Positions 42,582-52,857 of a DNA stretch of 64,000 nt are shown one piece after another (position 1 is the first letter of the stretch; the number at the start of each line of letters is the position of its first letter). A program made the translations under genes and the position numbers. Below the pieces are notes generated by a model. It was not told the origin of the DNA. It did no database searches and saw only the letters and a program-made list of their open reading frames with translations. Where the stretch lies: contig NZ_BLAF01000011.1 of NCBI RefSeq assembly GCF_009687885.1, positions 124,001-188,000 of the forward strand, given 5' to 3'. Origin of the DNA: Acrocarpospora pleiomorpha (GTDB lineage: Bacteria > Actinomycetota > Actinomycetes > Streptosporangiales > Streptosporangiaceae).

Positions 42582-43469
42582 ATGCTTCGGACTGGCAGGT
42601 TCCGTAACCATGGTTCGGTGACGACCCCGTACCGGCCGTTCCGGTGGGATCTGGTCCGCCGTGATCAGCTCGGCACGCTCCTGGATGGCCAAGAAGTCGC
42701 GCTGGACTTTCTGGAGCCGTTGATCGAGTGCGCGGCCAAGGTCCTGGCCCGCAGCGGCGATGGCGACCTGTATTTCGTCGGCCGCTCCGCCGACAGCATC
42801 TTCGACGTGCTCTCCGGCGCGCTGTCCGGCACCTCTCGCTCTGACCGGGTCTGCCTGCTGCCGTTCTCCTACCGGTTCGAGGAACCGCTGCTCGTACACG
42901 AGGTCCGGCAGTTGCGGATCAACCTGGAGGCGATGGGCATCAGCCCGTACGGCCTGGCCCGCCGTGCGCGCCCGATCGTCTTCGCCGACCTGGTCTACGG
43001 GGGCCACACCTTCACCCATTTGTACGGTTTCCTACGCGACTGGATCGCCGACGAACACGAGACATGGGATGTCATTCGGCTGAAGCTGCGCTTTCTGGGC
43101 GTCACCGCACGCAAGAAGACCAGCCCCAGCACTTGGCGCTGGTGGCAGGACGCCGACTGGACCGATGAACTGCCCCGCAGCGCCATCACCAACGTGTCCA
43201 TACCCGGCACCCTGTGGAACTACCTCGGCAACTCCCAGGAGAAGATCGCACCGTCCTTCCGACGTACCCTCTGGGCTGACGAGACCGTCACCGCACCTCG
43301 GCACAGCGAGAAGGTCGCCCACGCCCTGGCCGAGGCTGTCGCCTACGTTGAGCAGGGCCGAAGCCATCCGACCCGGACAGCGATAGCGCGCCATCTGGCC
43401 AGCGAACCCACCTTCGCTCAACCCTGGCTACGGACGCTCGCCCTGGAACTCCGTAAAGGATCACCATGA
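42582..43469 (+). CDS. Phosphoribosyltransferase-like protein, unknown function
   Basis: This 295-residue protein contains LYFVGRSADSIFDVLSG near 63-79, which looks like the pyrophosphate loop of type I phosphoribosyltransferases, and PIVFADLVYGGHTFTHLYGF near 130-149, which resembles the PRPP-binding loop (acidic pair, then Gly-x-Thr). The last 130 residues are Trp- and Arg-rich without a known motif. The fold assignment rests on these two motifs only. The ATG has GGAG eight bases upstream. Its end overlaps the start of a broken HAD-type gene by ATGA-type overlap (43466-43469), suggesting that the two once worked together. Confidence 0.6.
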   Translation: MLRTGRFRNHGSVTTPYRPFRWDLVRRDQLGTLLDGQEVALDFLEPLIECAAKVLARSGDGDLYFVGRSADSIFDVLSGALSGTSRSDRVCLLPFSYRFEEPLLVHEVRQLRINLEAMGISPYGLARRARPIVFADLVYGGHTFTHLYGFLRDWIADEHETWDVIRLKLRFLGVTARKKTSPSTWRWWQDADWTDELPRSAITNVSIPGTLWNYLGNSQEKIAPSFRRTLWADETVTAPRHSEKVAHALAEAVAYVEQGRSHPTRTAIARHLASEPTFAQPWLRTLALELRKGSP

Positions 43470-43715
43470 CACCGATGCTGCTGCTGGACGTGGACGGCGT
43501 GCTCAACCCATCACGCCGTTCGTCGCTCGCGTGGCGGCGCTACACCGGCATCGTGGATGGAGAGCCGTACAAGATCTTGCTCGACCCACGCCACGGCCCG
43601 CACCGGGCTGCCCCGCCTGCCCATCATTCCCGTCGACGACTTCCTCTTGATCCACGTCGACGCCAGATTCGCCGACCGTGACGGTCCCCCCTCCTCAGGG
43701 GAGGCCGCTGGATAG
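43466..43715 (+). pseudogene. HAD-type hydrolase gene with internal deletion and frameshift
   Basis: The first 30 codons (MTPMLLLDVDGVLNPSRRSS) carry the HAD motif D-x-D-G-V-L-N. After about codon 45 the frame turns into Arg/Pro-rich sequence and ends at 43681. The next frame encodes GLPRLPIIPVDDFLLIHVDA and runs to the stop at 43713-43715, resembling later parts of such hydrolases. The middle of the domain, including the catalytic Lys region, is missing. It is therefore a deleted remnant rather than a small gene. Its start overlaps the end of the phosphoribosyltransferase-like gene. Confidence 0.65.
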
Positions 43716-43724
43716 GATGGACCG

Positions 43725-44111
43725 ATGGCGACAAACTATCGGCCGATCACGCTCAGCGAGCTGGCCGGGCATCTCGCCGTGGCCACCAACGACAAGATCC
43801 GGTGGAAACTCGTCTGGGAGTTCCTGGAGGAATACCGCTGGGAGCCCGCCGCAGCGCAACCGGCACTGCTGAAGGACGAGCCAAGCCTGATCGGCGACGA
43901 ACGCTGGGACACCCTCCTCGCGGCACTCGCCGAGCACCTGGCCGCCCAACACGACCTCGCGCCTCCGGCATGGGCCGACGGCAGAGTCCTACGCCGTGCC
44001 TGGTTTCCCGCAGAACTGGCTGTCCAGCGAGCCGACGCCATCGCATGGGCGCCCGCCGCCTTCCGCAAGCACGGTGTCTACCTCTCGATCAAGGATCTGG
44101 AAGCAGCATGA
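43725..44111 (+). CDS. Hypothetical helical protein, 128 residues
   Basis: This compact, mostly helical protein (ITLSELAGHLAVATNDKIRW, WEFLEEYRWEP, ALLKDEPSLIGDERWDTLLA) has no signal peptide or membrane segment. Many actinomycete genomes carry similar short proteins as the first member of a two-gene unit, and its stop here overlaps the ATG of a very short second ORF. A regulatory or antitoxin-like role is conceivable but not shown. Confidence 0.6.
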   Translation: MATNYRPITLSELAGHLAVATNDKIRWKLVWEFLEEYRWEPAAAQPALLKDEPSLIGDERWDTLLAALAEHLAAQHDLAPPAWADGRVLRRAWFPAELAVQRADAIAWAPAAFRKHGVYLSIKDLEAA

Positions 44112-44185
44112 CCGAACCCGCCAGCACCATCGGAGTAACGGTCAGTCTACGCCCACCCGCCAAGCGGCCCGATGGAGATCGATGA
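44108..44185 (+). CDS. 25-residue ORF, probably the truncated start of a second gene
   Basis: The ATG at 44108 overlaps the stop of the preceding gene as ATGA and reads MTEPASTIGVTVSLRPPAKR to a stop at 44185. The coupling is that of a real operon partner, but the product is too short for a domain and the following sequence in all frames is disrupted. It is best read as the 5' remnant of a lost gene. Confidence 0.35.
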   Translation: MTEPASTIGVTVSLRPPAKRPDGDR

Positions 44186-44605
44186 TCTCCTGATCTCGAG
44201 GCCGCCCCGCCGCCTCAGACGGCGATTCGTCCTCCACGTCACCCGCTCCGCACACGAAGGCCCAGGTCAAGGTGCGAGTCGCCGATCGATGGCGGCAATC
44301 AGGGTCGGGGGAGAAAGCCGGTCTCGCGCGCATTCTGATAGGCCAGGGTCAGCTGTTGCGCTCAGCCCACTCCGCCCGCGTCTGCATCGGCACCGGTCAT
44401 GCTCTTCCCGGCGACCCGACCGTGTATCTCAAGGCACCCTGGCCGCCACTCCGCTTACTTATCGCTTACGCGTTTGCCAGGAAGTGGAATGGATTTCCAC
44501 AGAGTCGCGCAAGGCGGCGTCAATATGTTTAATCCCCAGCGGCAGGCTTTGCAGATGAAATCACCGGGATTTCAGAAGGCCGCCGCGGATCGGGGGTTCA
44601 ATATC
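44186..44605. other. 420-bp region with no convincing gene
   Basis: Frames are open on the plus strand (for example 44272-44532), but codon use and composition are irregular and no ribosome site or domain is seen. With the two remnants to the left this looks like decayed sequence that leads into the promoter of the secreted protein at 44606. Confidence 0.45.
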
Positions 44606-45022
44606 ATGCGTTTCGCCAAGCCTCTCATCGCAGGTGTCCTCAGCGCGAGCCTGATCGCCGTGCCGTTCGCGGGTGCGTCGCTCGCGGACACGGCCACGTA
44701 CCGGCCGCCCGTGGCTTCGGCGGTCCAGCAGAAGGACCGGCACCCGGAGGTCTCGGTCAGCGACGACCAGGTAGCGTCCGGGGACTCCTACACGGTCACC
44801 GTCGAGACCAAAGGCGTGCGGCACGCCGGCACCGCCACCATCACCGGCCTGAACGGCAGGACGTACACGGTCCGGCTGCGGAACGGCCGCGCCACCAAGA
44901 CCCTGACCGTCCCCGAGGGCATCCGGCCGGGCACGTACCAGGTCCACGCCACGGTCGACGGCAGGAGTGCCTCCGCGTCGATCAACGTTACGCGGGCCGC
45001 CAGGCGCGACGACCGTCACTAG
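44606..45022 (+). CDS. Secreted Ig-like-fold protein, unknown function
   Basis: This 138-residue protein starts with a signal peptide (MRFAKPLIAGVLSASLIAVP, cleavage near SLA-DTA at about 28). The mature part has a beta-sandwich pattern typical of small bacterial Ig-like domains (DQVASGDSYTVTVETKGVRH, TATITGLNGRTYTV, GTYQVHATVDGRSASASINV) and a basic C-terminus. Longer starts exist (ATG at 44525), but only the one at 44606 gives a normal signal peptide. A very strong hairpin follows 46 bp after the stop. Confidence 0.7.
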   Translation: MRFAKPLIAGVLSASLIAVPFAGASLADTATYRPPVASAVQQKDRHPEVSVSDDQVASGDSYTVTVETKGVRHAGTATITGLNGRTYTVRLRNGRATKTLTVPEGIRPGTYQVHATVDGRSASASINVTRAARRDDRH

Positions 45023-45067
45023 GACGACGGGACCGGCAGGACACTCGCACACCCGCCCTGGAACTCG

Positions 45068-45106
45068 GCGTGCAGGTGGTGGCCAGGTTGGCCACCACCT
45101 GCACGC
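45068..45106 (+). terminator. Perfect 17-bp stem terminator hairpin
   Basis: The arms at 45068-45084 and 45090-45106 pair without a mismatch (GCGTGCAGGTGGTGGCC and its complement) around the five-base loop AGGTT, followed by a pyrimidine-rich run (GATTCCTCCTCCT). It ends the secreted Ig-like gene and insulates the GNAT gene that starts 95 bp further on. Confidence 0.85.
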
Positions 45107-45201
45107 GATTCCTCCTCCTGCGAACGTGGGTGTCCGGCCGGGCCCTACGCCGACTAAGTACCATGACATGGCATCTGCGGCGCCGACGGAACGGGAGCAA
45201 A

Positions 45202-45657
45202 GTGAAGATCGCAGTAGACGACCTTTCCGGGCCGGAGATCGCCGAGTTCCTCAACGAGCACATCCAGGAGATGCGGTCCATCACGCCCCTGGAGAGTAAG
45301 CACGCCCTCGATCTCGACGGGCTCCGCAAGCCCGAGATCACCTTCTGGTCAGTCATGGACGGTGACACCCTGGTGGGCTGCGGTGCGATCAAGAGACTGG
45401 ACACGGACCACGCCGAGGTGAAGTCGATGCGCACCAGGCCGGTGCGCAAGCGGAGCGGGATCGCATCCCTGTTGCTGGAGCACATCATCACCGAGGCCAG
45501 GCGCATGGGTTTCACCCGGCTTAGCCTCGAGACCGGCTCGGATGATTTCTTCCTGCCCGCCAGGAAGCTGTACGAGAAATTCGGGTTCGATTACTGCGAA
45601 CCCTTTGCGGACTACCGGCTCGACCCGTACAGCGCGTTCATGACAAGGTCGCTCTGA
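45202..45657 (+). CDS. GNAT acetyltransferase, YsnE/PhnO-like
   Basis: This 151-residue GNAT protein shows HAEVKSMRTRPVRKRSGIAS (72-91), with the acetyl-CoA loop R-x-x-x-G-I-A, then LLLEHIITEARRMGFTRLSL, the LETGSDDFF strand and the ending ARKLYEKFGFDYCEPFADY. The conserved LETGS and EPFADY features are those of YsnE-like N-acetyltransferases. The GTG at 45202 has GGGAGC about four bases upstream; the longer open frame upstream would run through the terminator. The substrate is unknown. Confidence 0.88.
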   Translation: MKIAVDDLSGPEIAEFLNEHIQEMRSITPLESKHALDLDGLRKPEITFWSVMDGDTLVGCGAIKRLDTDHAEVKSMRTRPVRKRSGIASLLLEHIITEARRMGFTRLSLETGSDDFFLPARKLYEKFGFDYCEPFADYRLDPYSAFMTRSL

Positions 45658-45660
45658 AAG

Positions 45661-45897
45661 TCATCCGCCGCGCAGCCGGGAGCGCACGTCCTCGAGGCTC
45701 GGGTTGACCAGGGCTGAGCCGTCAGGGAAGACGACGGTGGGGATGAGCCAGGAGCCGCCGTTCAGCTCGCTGATGAGCTCGACGGCGCCGGGCGTGCTGT
45801 CCACGTCCACCTCCGTGTAGGCGATGCCCGCTTCGCTGAGCCGCGCCTTGAGCCGGTGGCAGTGCCCGCACCAGCGGGCGCCATAGATCGTGATCAT
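45661..45897 (-). CDS. Mycoredoxin / glutaredoxin-like protein
   Basis: This 78-residue thioredoxin-fold protein has the redox motif CGHC at 10-13 (ARWCGHCHRL), the cis-Pro region WLIPTVVFPDGS and a short C-terminal helix. It is of normal size for actinobacterial mycoredoxin-1-like proteins, which reduce mycothiol mixed disulfides, although C-G-H-C is thioredoxin-like rather than the C-x-Y-C of classical Mrx1. It is divergent from the peptide ABC operon and convergent with the GNAT gene (3 bp between ends). Confidence 0.87.
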   Translation of the reverse strand: MITIYGARWCGHCHRLKARLSEAGIAYTEVDVDSTPGAVELISELNGGSWLIPTVVFPDGSALVNPSLEDVRSRLRGG

Positions 45898-46009
45898 TTA
45901 TTTCCTATTCGGGCGGGGGGTTTGACCGGTGGCGACACGACCGAATACTCTCATGAGCCAAGTGGATTCTACCGGTAGACACCGCAGCTAGGCAGGTTGA
46001 TCCGGTCGC

Positions 46010-47653
46010 GTGAAAGTAGGTCCTCGGGTGGCCGATCTCCCTGTGTCCCGGCGTTCCCTTCTGCGCTCCACCGCCCTCATGGGTGGTCTCGCCGCGCTTC
46101 CCGGCCTGCTGGCAGCCTGTGGCGGTACCACGCAGCCGAACTCCCAGAGCGAGCCCGCCAAGAGCCTCGACGTGCTGCGCGTCGCCCTGCCCTCCTCCCT
46201 CGGCTCGCTGGATGCGAGCAAGGAGGCCGGAATCATGAACTACGTGGTCGCCCTCCTCGTGCAGGAGGCCCTGGTCGGCGTCGGCCAGGACGGCGGTCTC
46301 CAGCCGTCCCTGGCCGAGTCGTGGACGAGGAGGGACCCCACCACGTACGTCTACACGCTGCGCGCCGGGGTCACGTTCTCCGACGGCAGCCCGATGACCG
46401 CCGATGACGTCGTCGCCAGCCTCAACCTGCACGCCAAGAAGGGCTCCACCACCGCCTTCGCCTACGCCTACGCCAACGTGGCGTCCGTCGAGGCGACCGG
46501 CCCCGCGGAGATCACGATCAGGCTGAAGAGTCCCGACGCCTCCTTCGCCTGGACGCCCTCCCCGGGCACCCTCCTGGTGACCAGCAGGAAGTTCATCGAG
46601 GCCACCGGCGAGAAGATCGGCACGCCCGAGGGCAAGCTGCTCGGCACCGGGCCCTACAAGGTGGCGGAGTTCGCGCCCGACTCGCACGTCACGCTGGAGC
46701 GCAACGACGGCTGGTGGGGCGGCAGGGCGCCGTACGGGCAGATCAAGATCGACTTCATCCCGGAGGAGTCCACCCGGCTGCTGGCCATGCGCGGCGACTC
46801 GGTGGACGTCGCGCTGAACGTTCCCGCCGAGCAGATCGACCAGTGGAAGTCCCTCTCCGGCGTCCAGCTCATGACCGCGGGCGACCGCTCCCTGGTCACG
46901 CTGGCCTTCAACACCGCCAAGAAGCCCTGGAACGACGTTCACGTCCGCAGGGCCGTCGCGCACGCCGTGGACCGCGAGGGCATCGTCAGGAGCGTCCTGC
47001 GCGGCCACGGCAAGGTCGCCACCACCATCCCCGACCCCGCCCAGTGGGGCGGCGTCCTGGACCAGGCCGGGGTGACCAGCCTGTACGCGAGCATCCCGCA
47101 GGTCGGCTTCGACCTGGCCATGGCCAAGGCGGAGCTGGCGCAGTCGGCCACCCCCCAGGGGTTCGGCGACACGCTCACCTACCCCAGCAGCGGCCCCCAG
47201 CTCGGCCGGGCCGCGCTCACCCTCGCCGAGAACCTCAGCCAGATCGGCATCACGCTGGAGGTCAAGGAGGTGCCGCTGGAGCAGTGGATCGCCGACCTCG
47301 GCAAGCACGCCTCCGGCATCTACCTGGGCTGGTACTTCGCCACCACCGGCGACCCGGCCGAGTACGTCCAGCAGCTCCTGCACGGCTCGGCCACCGGTGC
47401 GAACGGCACCAACATCGCCGAGTACGACAACCCCGAGGTCACCAAGCTCCTCGACGACGCCAAGGCGAGCACGGACGACGCGGCCAGGGGCAGGCTGCTC
47501 GGCGAGGCCCTGGTGAAGTCCGCCGCCGACGTGCCCTACCAGCCGCTGTGGTGGGGCGAGGCGGCCACCGCCTTCGGCAGGAACGTCACGGCCGGGGGGT
47601 TCGGGCCCTACTTCTTCGTCGGCCCGTGGGCGACCGAGATCGCGGCCCGTTGA
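46010..47653 (+). CDS. Peptide/nickel-type ABC transporter substrate-binding protein (SBP family 5), Tat lipoprotein
   Basis: This 547-residue (or 541) protein starts with a twin-arginine signal (SRRSLLRSTALMGGLAALPG) that ends in the lipobox L-A-A-C-G near 35-38, so it is a Tat-exported lipoprotein. The mature domain is an SBP_bac_5 protein: LAESWTRRDPTTYVYTLRAG, FSDGSPMTADDVVASL, LGTGPYKVAEF, VRRAVAHAVDREGI. The GTG at 46010 is used; a second GTG at 46028 has a slightly better upstream site. It binds peptides or similar solutes for the permeases encoded downstream. Its stop overlaps the peptidase start (TGATG). Confidence 0.9.
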   Translation: MKVGPRVADLPVSRRSLLRSTALMGGLAALPGLLAACGGTTQPNSQSEPAKSLDVLRVALPSSLGSLDASKEAGIMNYVVALLVQEALVGVGQDGGLQPSLAESWTRRDPTTYVYTLRAGVTFSDGSPMTADDVVASLNLHAKKGSTTAFAYAYANVASVEATGPAEITIRLKSPDASFAWTPSPGTLLVTSRKFIEATGEKIGTPEGKLLGTGPYKVAEFAPDSHVTLERNDGWWGGRAPYGQIKIDFIPEESTRLLAMRGDSVDVALNVPAEQIDQWKSLSGVQLMTAGDRSLVTLAFNTAKKPWNDVHVRRAVAHAVDREGIVRSVLRGHGKVATTIPDPAQWGGVLDQAGVTSLYASIPQVGFDLAMAKAELAQSATPQGFGDTLTYPSSGPQLGRAALTLAENLSQIGITLEVKEVPLEQWIADLGKHASGIYLGWYFATTGDPAEYVQQLLHGSATGANGTNIAEYDNPEVTKLLDDAKASTDDAARGRLLGEALVKSAADVPYQPLWWGEAATAFGRNVTAGGFGPYFFVGPWATEIAAR

Positions 47654-49494
47654 TGGCCGGACCGCTGGAGGTCCACGACGCGCTGGCCGGGCTGCGCGTC
47701 CCCGAGTCGGTGGCGCTGCACCCGGACGGCGAGCACGTGGCCTGCGTCATCGACGGCCTCGCCCACGTGCTGGGCCCGGACGGCGGGCTGCGGCCGGTGC
47801 CCGGCCCGGGCCCGTACACCCTCACCCGCTGGCTCCCTGACGGAGGGCTGCTCCTGGCCGCGGGCGGCGACCACATCGAGGTCAGGGATGCCGGCCTCGG
47901 CCTGGCCTGGCAGGCGCGGGTGGACGGCGAGATCGAAGACCTCATCCCCGGCGGCGACGGCACGGTCCTGGTCCGGCTGGCCGACCCGGGCAGCGAGCGC
48001 GACGGCAGCCACCTGGGGCTGCGCGTGCCCGACCCGTCCGACCCGTTCGTGCTCGCGCCGGGGAACCGGTTACGGCGGCTGGCCTGGCTCGCCGTCGGCG
48101 GCGACACCGCGCCGCGCGCCATCCCGCTGCCCGGCCGGACGGTCTGGGACGCCGACTGGCGCGAGGGCCGCGTGCTGGCCGTGACCTCCGACGACGAGAC
48201 CCCGGCCGGGTACTACCGCCCCCGCCTCGACCTGGTCGACGGCGGCGCGGTCCGCACCCTGTACCGCAGCCGCTGGCAGCTCAACCGGCCCAGGCTCGCC
48301 CCCGGCGGCCGGTACGCGGTCGCCGTCGAGGGCCTGTCCATCGTCTCGGGCCGCGTGCTCCGCGCCGACCTGGACACGGGCGCGATCGAGCCCCTGGGCG
48401 ACCTGGACGACGTCACCGACCTCGGCTGGCTCGACGCCGAGACGCTCTGGTTCGCCGGCTGGGCCGGCACCGGCGTGCACGGCGGCCTGCTCGGCGCGGC
48501 CGACGGGCAGGTGCTCAGCCGCTGGACCGCCCGGGGCACGCTGAGCGGGCGCGACGGCCAGCCTTCCCTGTCGGTGGCCGGCCCGCTGGCCGCCGCCTGC
48601 TGGGAGACGACCGGCCGGCCGCCCGAGATCGCCGTCGCCGCGGTCAAGGACGGCGACTGGCGTCCGCGGACCGCGCTCAACGCCCGGCTCGCCCACCTGG
48701 CCGTCGAGCAGCGGGAGATCACCTGGACCTCCTCCGACGGCCTGCCGGTCTCCGGTCTGCTCCTCACCGCACCCGGCGGGGACGGGCCGCGCCCCCTGGT
48801 GACGATCGCGCACGGCGGGCCGACCTGGCTGTGGTCCAGCGCGTTCGCGCCCGGCGAGTTCAACCGGCTCGCCGTGCCGCTCGCCCACGCCGGAGCCGCC
48901 GTCCTGCTGCCCAACCCGCGCGGCAGCAGCGGCCGCGGCCAGGACTACGCCCGCGCCGTCATCGGCCGGCTCGGCGCGGAGGACTTGGCCGACCTGCTCG
49001 CCGGGGTGGACCACCTGGTCGAGACCGGCGTCGCCGACCCCGGCCGGCTCGCCGTCATGGGACTCAGCTACGGCGGCTACCTGACCGCGTGGGCCACCAC
49101 CCAGACCCGCATGTTCCGCGCCGCGGTCGTCATGTCCGGAGTATCGGACTGGTTGAGCTTCGCCACCGCCAGCAACCTCGCGACCGGCTTCGACCCGCTC
49201 TACCACGCGGGAGCCGACCCGTTCACCCCCAGCGGGCGCGAGCGCCTGGCCGCCCGCTCCCCGATCTACCACGCCGCGGGCTCCGGCACCCCGACCCTCA
49301 TCCTGCACGGCGACCGCGACCGCACCACCCCGCTCGGCCAGGCCGAGCAGCTCTACCGCGCATACACCACGGCGGGCGTGCGCACCCAGCTCGTCGTCTA
49401 CCCTCGGGAAGGCCACGAACTGGTCGAACCCGCCCACCGCAGGGACGCGGCCGAACGCGTGATCGGCTGGCTGACGGAGAGCGGGGTGCTGTGA
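47653..49494 (+). CDS. S9 family (prolyl-oligopeptidase/acylaminoacyl-peptidase type) serine peptidase
   Basis: This 613-residue protein has an N-terminal beta-propeller-like region (about 1-340) followed by an alpha/beta-hydrolase domain with Ser472 in GLSYGGY, Asp about 556 in HGDRDRTTP and His about 588 in REGHELVE. The oxyanion segment is AHGGPTWLW. It would cleave short peptides in the cytoplasm. Its position, overlapping both the peptide-binding protein gene (1 nt) and the first permease gene (4 nt), ties import directly to intracellular cleavage. There is no signal peptide. Confidence 0.9.
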   Translation: MAGPLEVHDALAGLRVPESVALHPDGEHVACVIDGLAHVLGPDGGLRPVPGPGPYTLTRWLPDGGLLLAAGGDHIEVRDAGLGLAWQARVDGEIEDLIPGGDGTVLVRLADPGSERDGSHLGLRVPDPSDPFVLAPGNRLRRLAWLAVGGDTAPRAIPLPGRTVWDADWREGRVLAVTSDDETPAGYYRPRLDLVDGGAVRTLYRSRWQLNRPRLAPGGRYAVAVEGLSIVSGRVLRADLDTGAIEPLGDLDDVTDLGWLDAETLWFAGWAGTGVHGGLLGAADGQVLSRWTARGTLSGRDGQPSLSVAGPLAAACWETTGRPPEIAVAAVKDGDWRPRTALNARLAHLAVEQREITWTSSDGLPVSGLLLTAPGGDGPRPLVTIAHGGPTWLWSSAFAPGEFNRLAVPLAHAGAAVLLPNPRGSSGRGQDYARAVIGRLGAEDLADLLAGVDHLVETGVADPGRLAVMGLSYGGYLTAWATTQTRMFRAAVVMSGVSDWLSFATASNLATGFDPLYHAGADPFTPSGRERLAARSPIYHAAGSGTPTLILHGDRDRTTPLGQAEQLYRAYTTAGVRTQLVVYPREGHELVEPAHRRDAAERVIGWLTESGVL

Positions 49495-50447
49495 AGGGCT
49501 GGCGTGCCTTCCTGCTGCGCCGGCTCGCCGGCACCGCCGCCGTCGTGCTCCTGCTCTCGATCGGCGTGTTCGGCCTGCTCTATCTGGCCCCCGGCTCGGT
49601 GCAGCAGACCCTGCTCGGCATCCGCCCGGCCACCGCCGAGACCATCGCCGCCGTCCAGGCCCGCTACCACCTCAACGACCCCGTCGCCGTCCAGTACCTG
49701 CGCTGGCTCGGCGGCGTGCTCCGCGGCGACCTGGGCACCTCGATCAGGACCGGCGTCCCCGTCGCCGACATGCTCGGCCTGCGGTTGCCGCTCACGCTCG
49801 CCCTCACCGGCTACGGCACCCTGCTCGCCGCGCTGGCCGGGGTCCCCCTTGGCGTGCTGGGCGCGCTACGCCGCGGCCGGGCCGCCGACCGGCTGGTGGT
49901 GACCGCCGGGGTCGTGGGACTGTCCGCGCCGCCGTTCGCCGTCGGGCTGCTGCTGCTCGTGGTGTTCGCGCTGGGGCTCGGCTGGTTCCCCGTCTACGGC
50001 GCCGGGGAAGGGCTCGCCGACCAGGCCTGGCATCTCACCCTCCCCGCCGCCGCGCTCGCCGTCGGCGCGGTGGGCATGCTCGTCCGCTTCAGCAGGGCCG
50101 CCCTGGTACGCGAGCTGGAGCAGGACTACGTGGTGTTCGCGCGGGCCCGTGGCCTCGCCGGCCCCGTCGTGCTCGGCTACGCCCTGCGCAACTCGCTCGT
50201 GCCGATCCTCACCGCGGCCGGGCTCATCGTGACCGGCATGCTCGCCGGAACGGTGCTGGTGGAGGTCACCTTCGCGCTGCCGGGGCTGGGGTCGCTGCTG
50301 GTCGAGTCGGTGACGTTCAAGGACGTGCCGGTCGTGCAGGCGCTCGCGCTGCTGCTCACCCTGCTCATCGCCGCGGTCAACCTGCTGGTGGACGTCGGCT
50401 ACTCGCTCGTGGACCCGCGGGTCCGGCTCGGCGGAGGCCCCTCATGA
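49491..50447 (+). CDS. Peptide ABC transporter permease (DppB-like)
   Basis: This 318-residue protein has six hydrophobic helices, the DppB-type start FLLRRLAGTAAVVLLLSIGV (7-26), LRGDLGTSIRTGVPV, and the EAA loop EQDYVVFARARGLAGPVVLG near 206-225. The GTG at 49491 overlaps the peptidase stop as GTGA. It forms the inner-membrane channel with the DppC-like protein encoded next. Confidence 0.92.
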   Translation: MKGWRAFLLRRLAGTAAVVLLLSIGVFGLLYLAPGSVQQTLLGIRPATAETIAAVQARYHLNDPVAVQYLRWLGGVLRGDLGTSIRTGVPVADMLGLRLPLTLALTGYGTLLAALAGVPLGVLGALRRGRAADRLVVTAGVVGLSAPPFAVGLLLLVVFALGLGWFPVYGAGEGLADQAWHLTLPAAALAVGAVGMLVRFSRAALVRELEQDYVVFARARGLAGPVVLGYALRNSLVPILTAAGLIVTGMLAGTVLVEVTFALPGLGSLLVESVTFKDVPVVQALALLLTLLIAAVNLLVDVGYSLVDPRVRLGGGPS

Positions 50448-51268
50448 GGCGGCTCGTGAGGCGGCCACCGCTGTTCGTACTCGCCGCGCTGGCCGTGCTG
50501 GCCGGCGCGGGGATCGCCGCCGCGTTCGCGCCCTGGCTGGTGCCCGGGGCCACCGCGCAGGACCTCATGACCGGCATCATCGGCCCCGGACCCGGCCACC
50601 CCCTCGGCACCGACGACCTCGGCCGCGACGTGCTCCAGCTCCTCATCGCCGGAGCCCGCACCGCGGTCCCCGGCGCGCTCACCGTCGCCGTCGGCTCCAT
50701 GGTCATCGGCAACCTCCTCGGCCTGGCGGCGGGATACCTCGGCGGCTGGGTGGACGCCTTGACCATGCGCTGGGCCGACCTGATGTTCTCGCTGCCCGCC
50801 CTGCTGGTCGCCATCGTCGTCGCCGGTGTGCTGGGCGGCGGCTACGTGCTGGCCATCGCGGTGCTCGTCGTACTGTTCGCCCCCACCGACACCCGGGCCG
50901 TGCGCGGCGCGGTGCTGGAGCAGCGCCACCGCCCCTACGTCGAGGCGGCCCTGCTGAAGAACCTCTCCTCCTGGCGCATCATGACCAGGCACATCTGGCC
51001 GAACGTCGCCCCGGTCACGCTCGCCTCGGCCTTCGTCAACTTCGCGTACGCGCTGGTGTCGCTGTCATCGCTGTCGTTCCTCGGGCTCGGGGTCCCCGCC
51101 GGATCGCCCGACTGGGGCCGCACGCTGGCCGACAACCGCACCCAGCTCATCGCCAACCCCTGGGCGGTCATCGCCCCCGGCCTGGCCATCATGGCCACCG
51201 CCGCCGCGCTCAACGTGGTCGGCGACTGGCTGCACGAGCGCGTCGACCGGCGCGGAAGGGCACGCTGA
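50444..51268 (+). CDS. Peptide ABC transporter permease (DppC-like)
   Basis: This 274-residue protein has DppC features: HPLGTDDLGRDVLQLLIAGA near 50-69, five or six hydrophobic helices, and the EAA-type loop YVEAALLKNLSSWRIMTRHI near 165-184. The ATG at 50444 overlaps the DppB-like stop by 4 nt, and the ATPase gene starts 1 bp after its end. Confidence 0.92.
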   Translation: MRRLVRRPPLFVLAALAVLAGAGIAAAFAPWLVPGATAQDLMTGIIGPGPGHPLGTDDLGRDVLQLLIAGARTAVPGALTVAVGSMVIGNLLGLAAGYLGGWVDALTMRWADLMFSLPALLVAIVVAGVLGGGYVLAIAVLVVLFAPTDTRAVRGAVLEQRHRPYVEAALLKNLSSWRIMTRHIWPNVAPVTLASAFVNFAYALVSLSSLSFLGLGVPAGSPDWGRTLADNRTQLIANPWAVIAPGLAIMATAAALNVVGDWLHERVDRRGRAR

Positions 51269-51269
51269 C

Positions 51270-52813
<1,544 letters not shown>

Positions 52814-52817
<4 letters not shown>

Positions 52818-52857
52818 TCCTCGGAGAAGGAGAGCCTAGTCCTCGGAAAAGGAGAGC
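52814..52857. repeat. 22-bp tandem repeat containing the stops of two convergent genes
   Basis: Copies at 52814-52835 and 52836-52857 differ at one base and both begin with CTAG. The first copy holds the TAG of the ABC ATPase on the plus strand; the second holds the TAG and last codons (SFSED) of the convergent XRE-cupin gene. It looks like a local duplication that separated two genes ending in a shared CTAG. Confidence 0.88.

Noticed and set aside
44272..44532. 86-codon plus-strand frame
   Set aside because: It has no Shine-Dalgarno, no family resemblance and unusual codon use; more likely decayed DNA.
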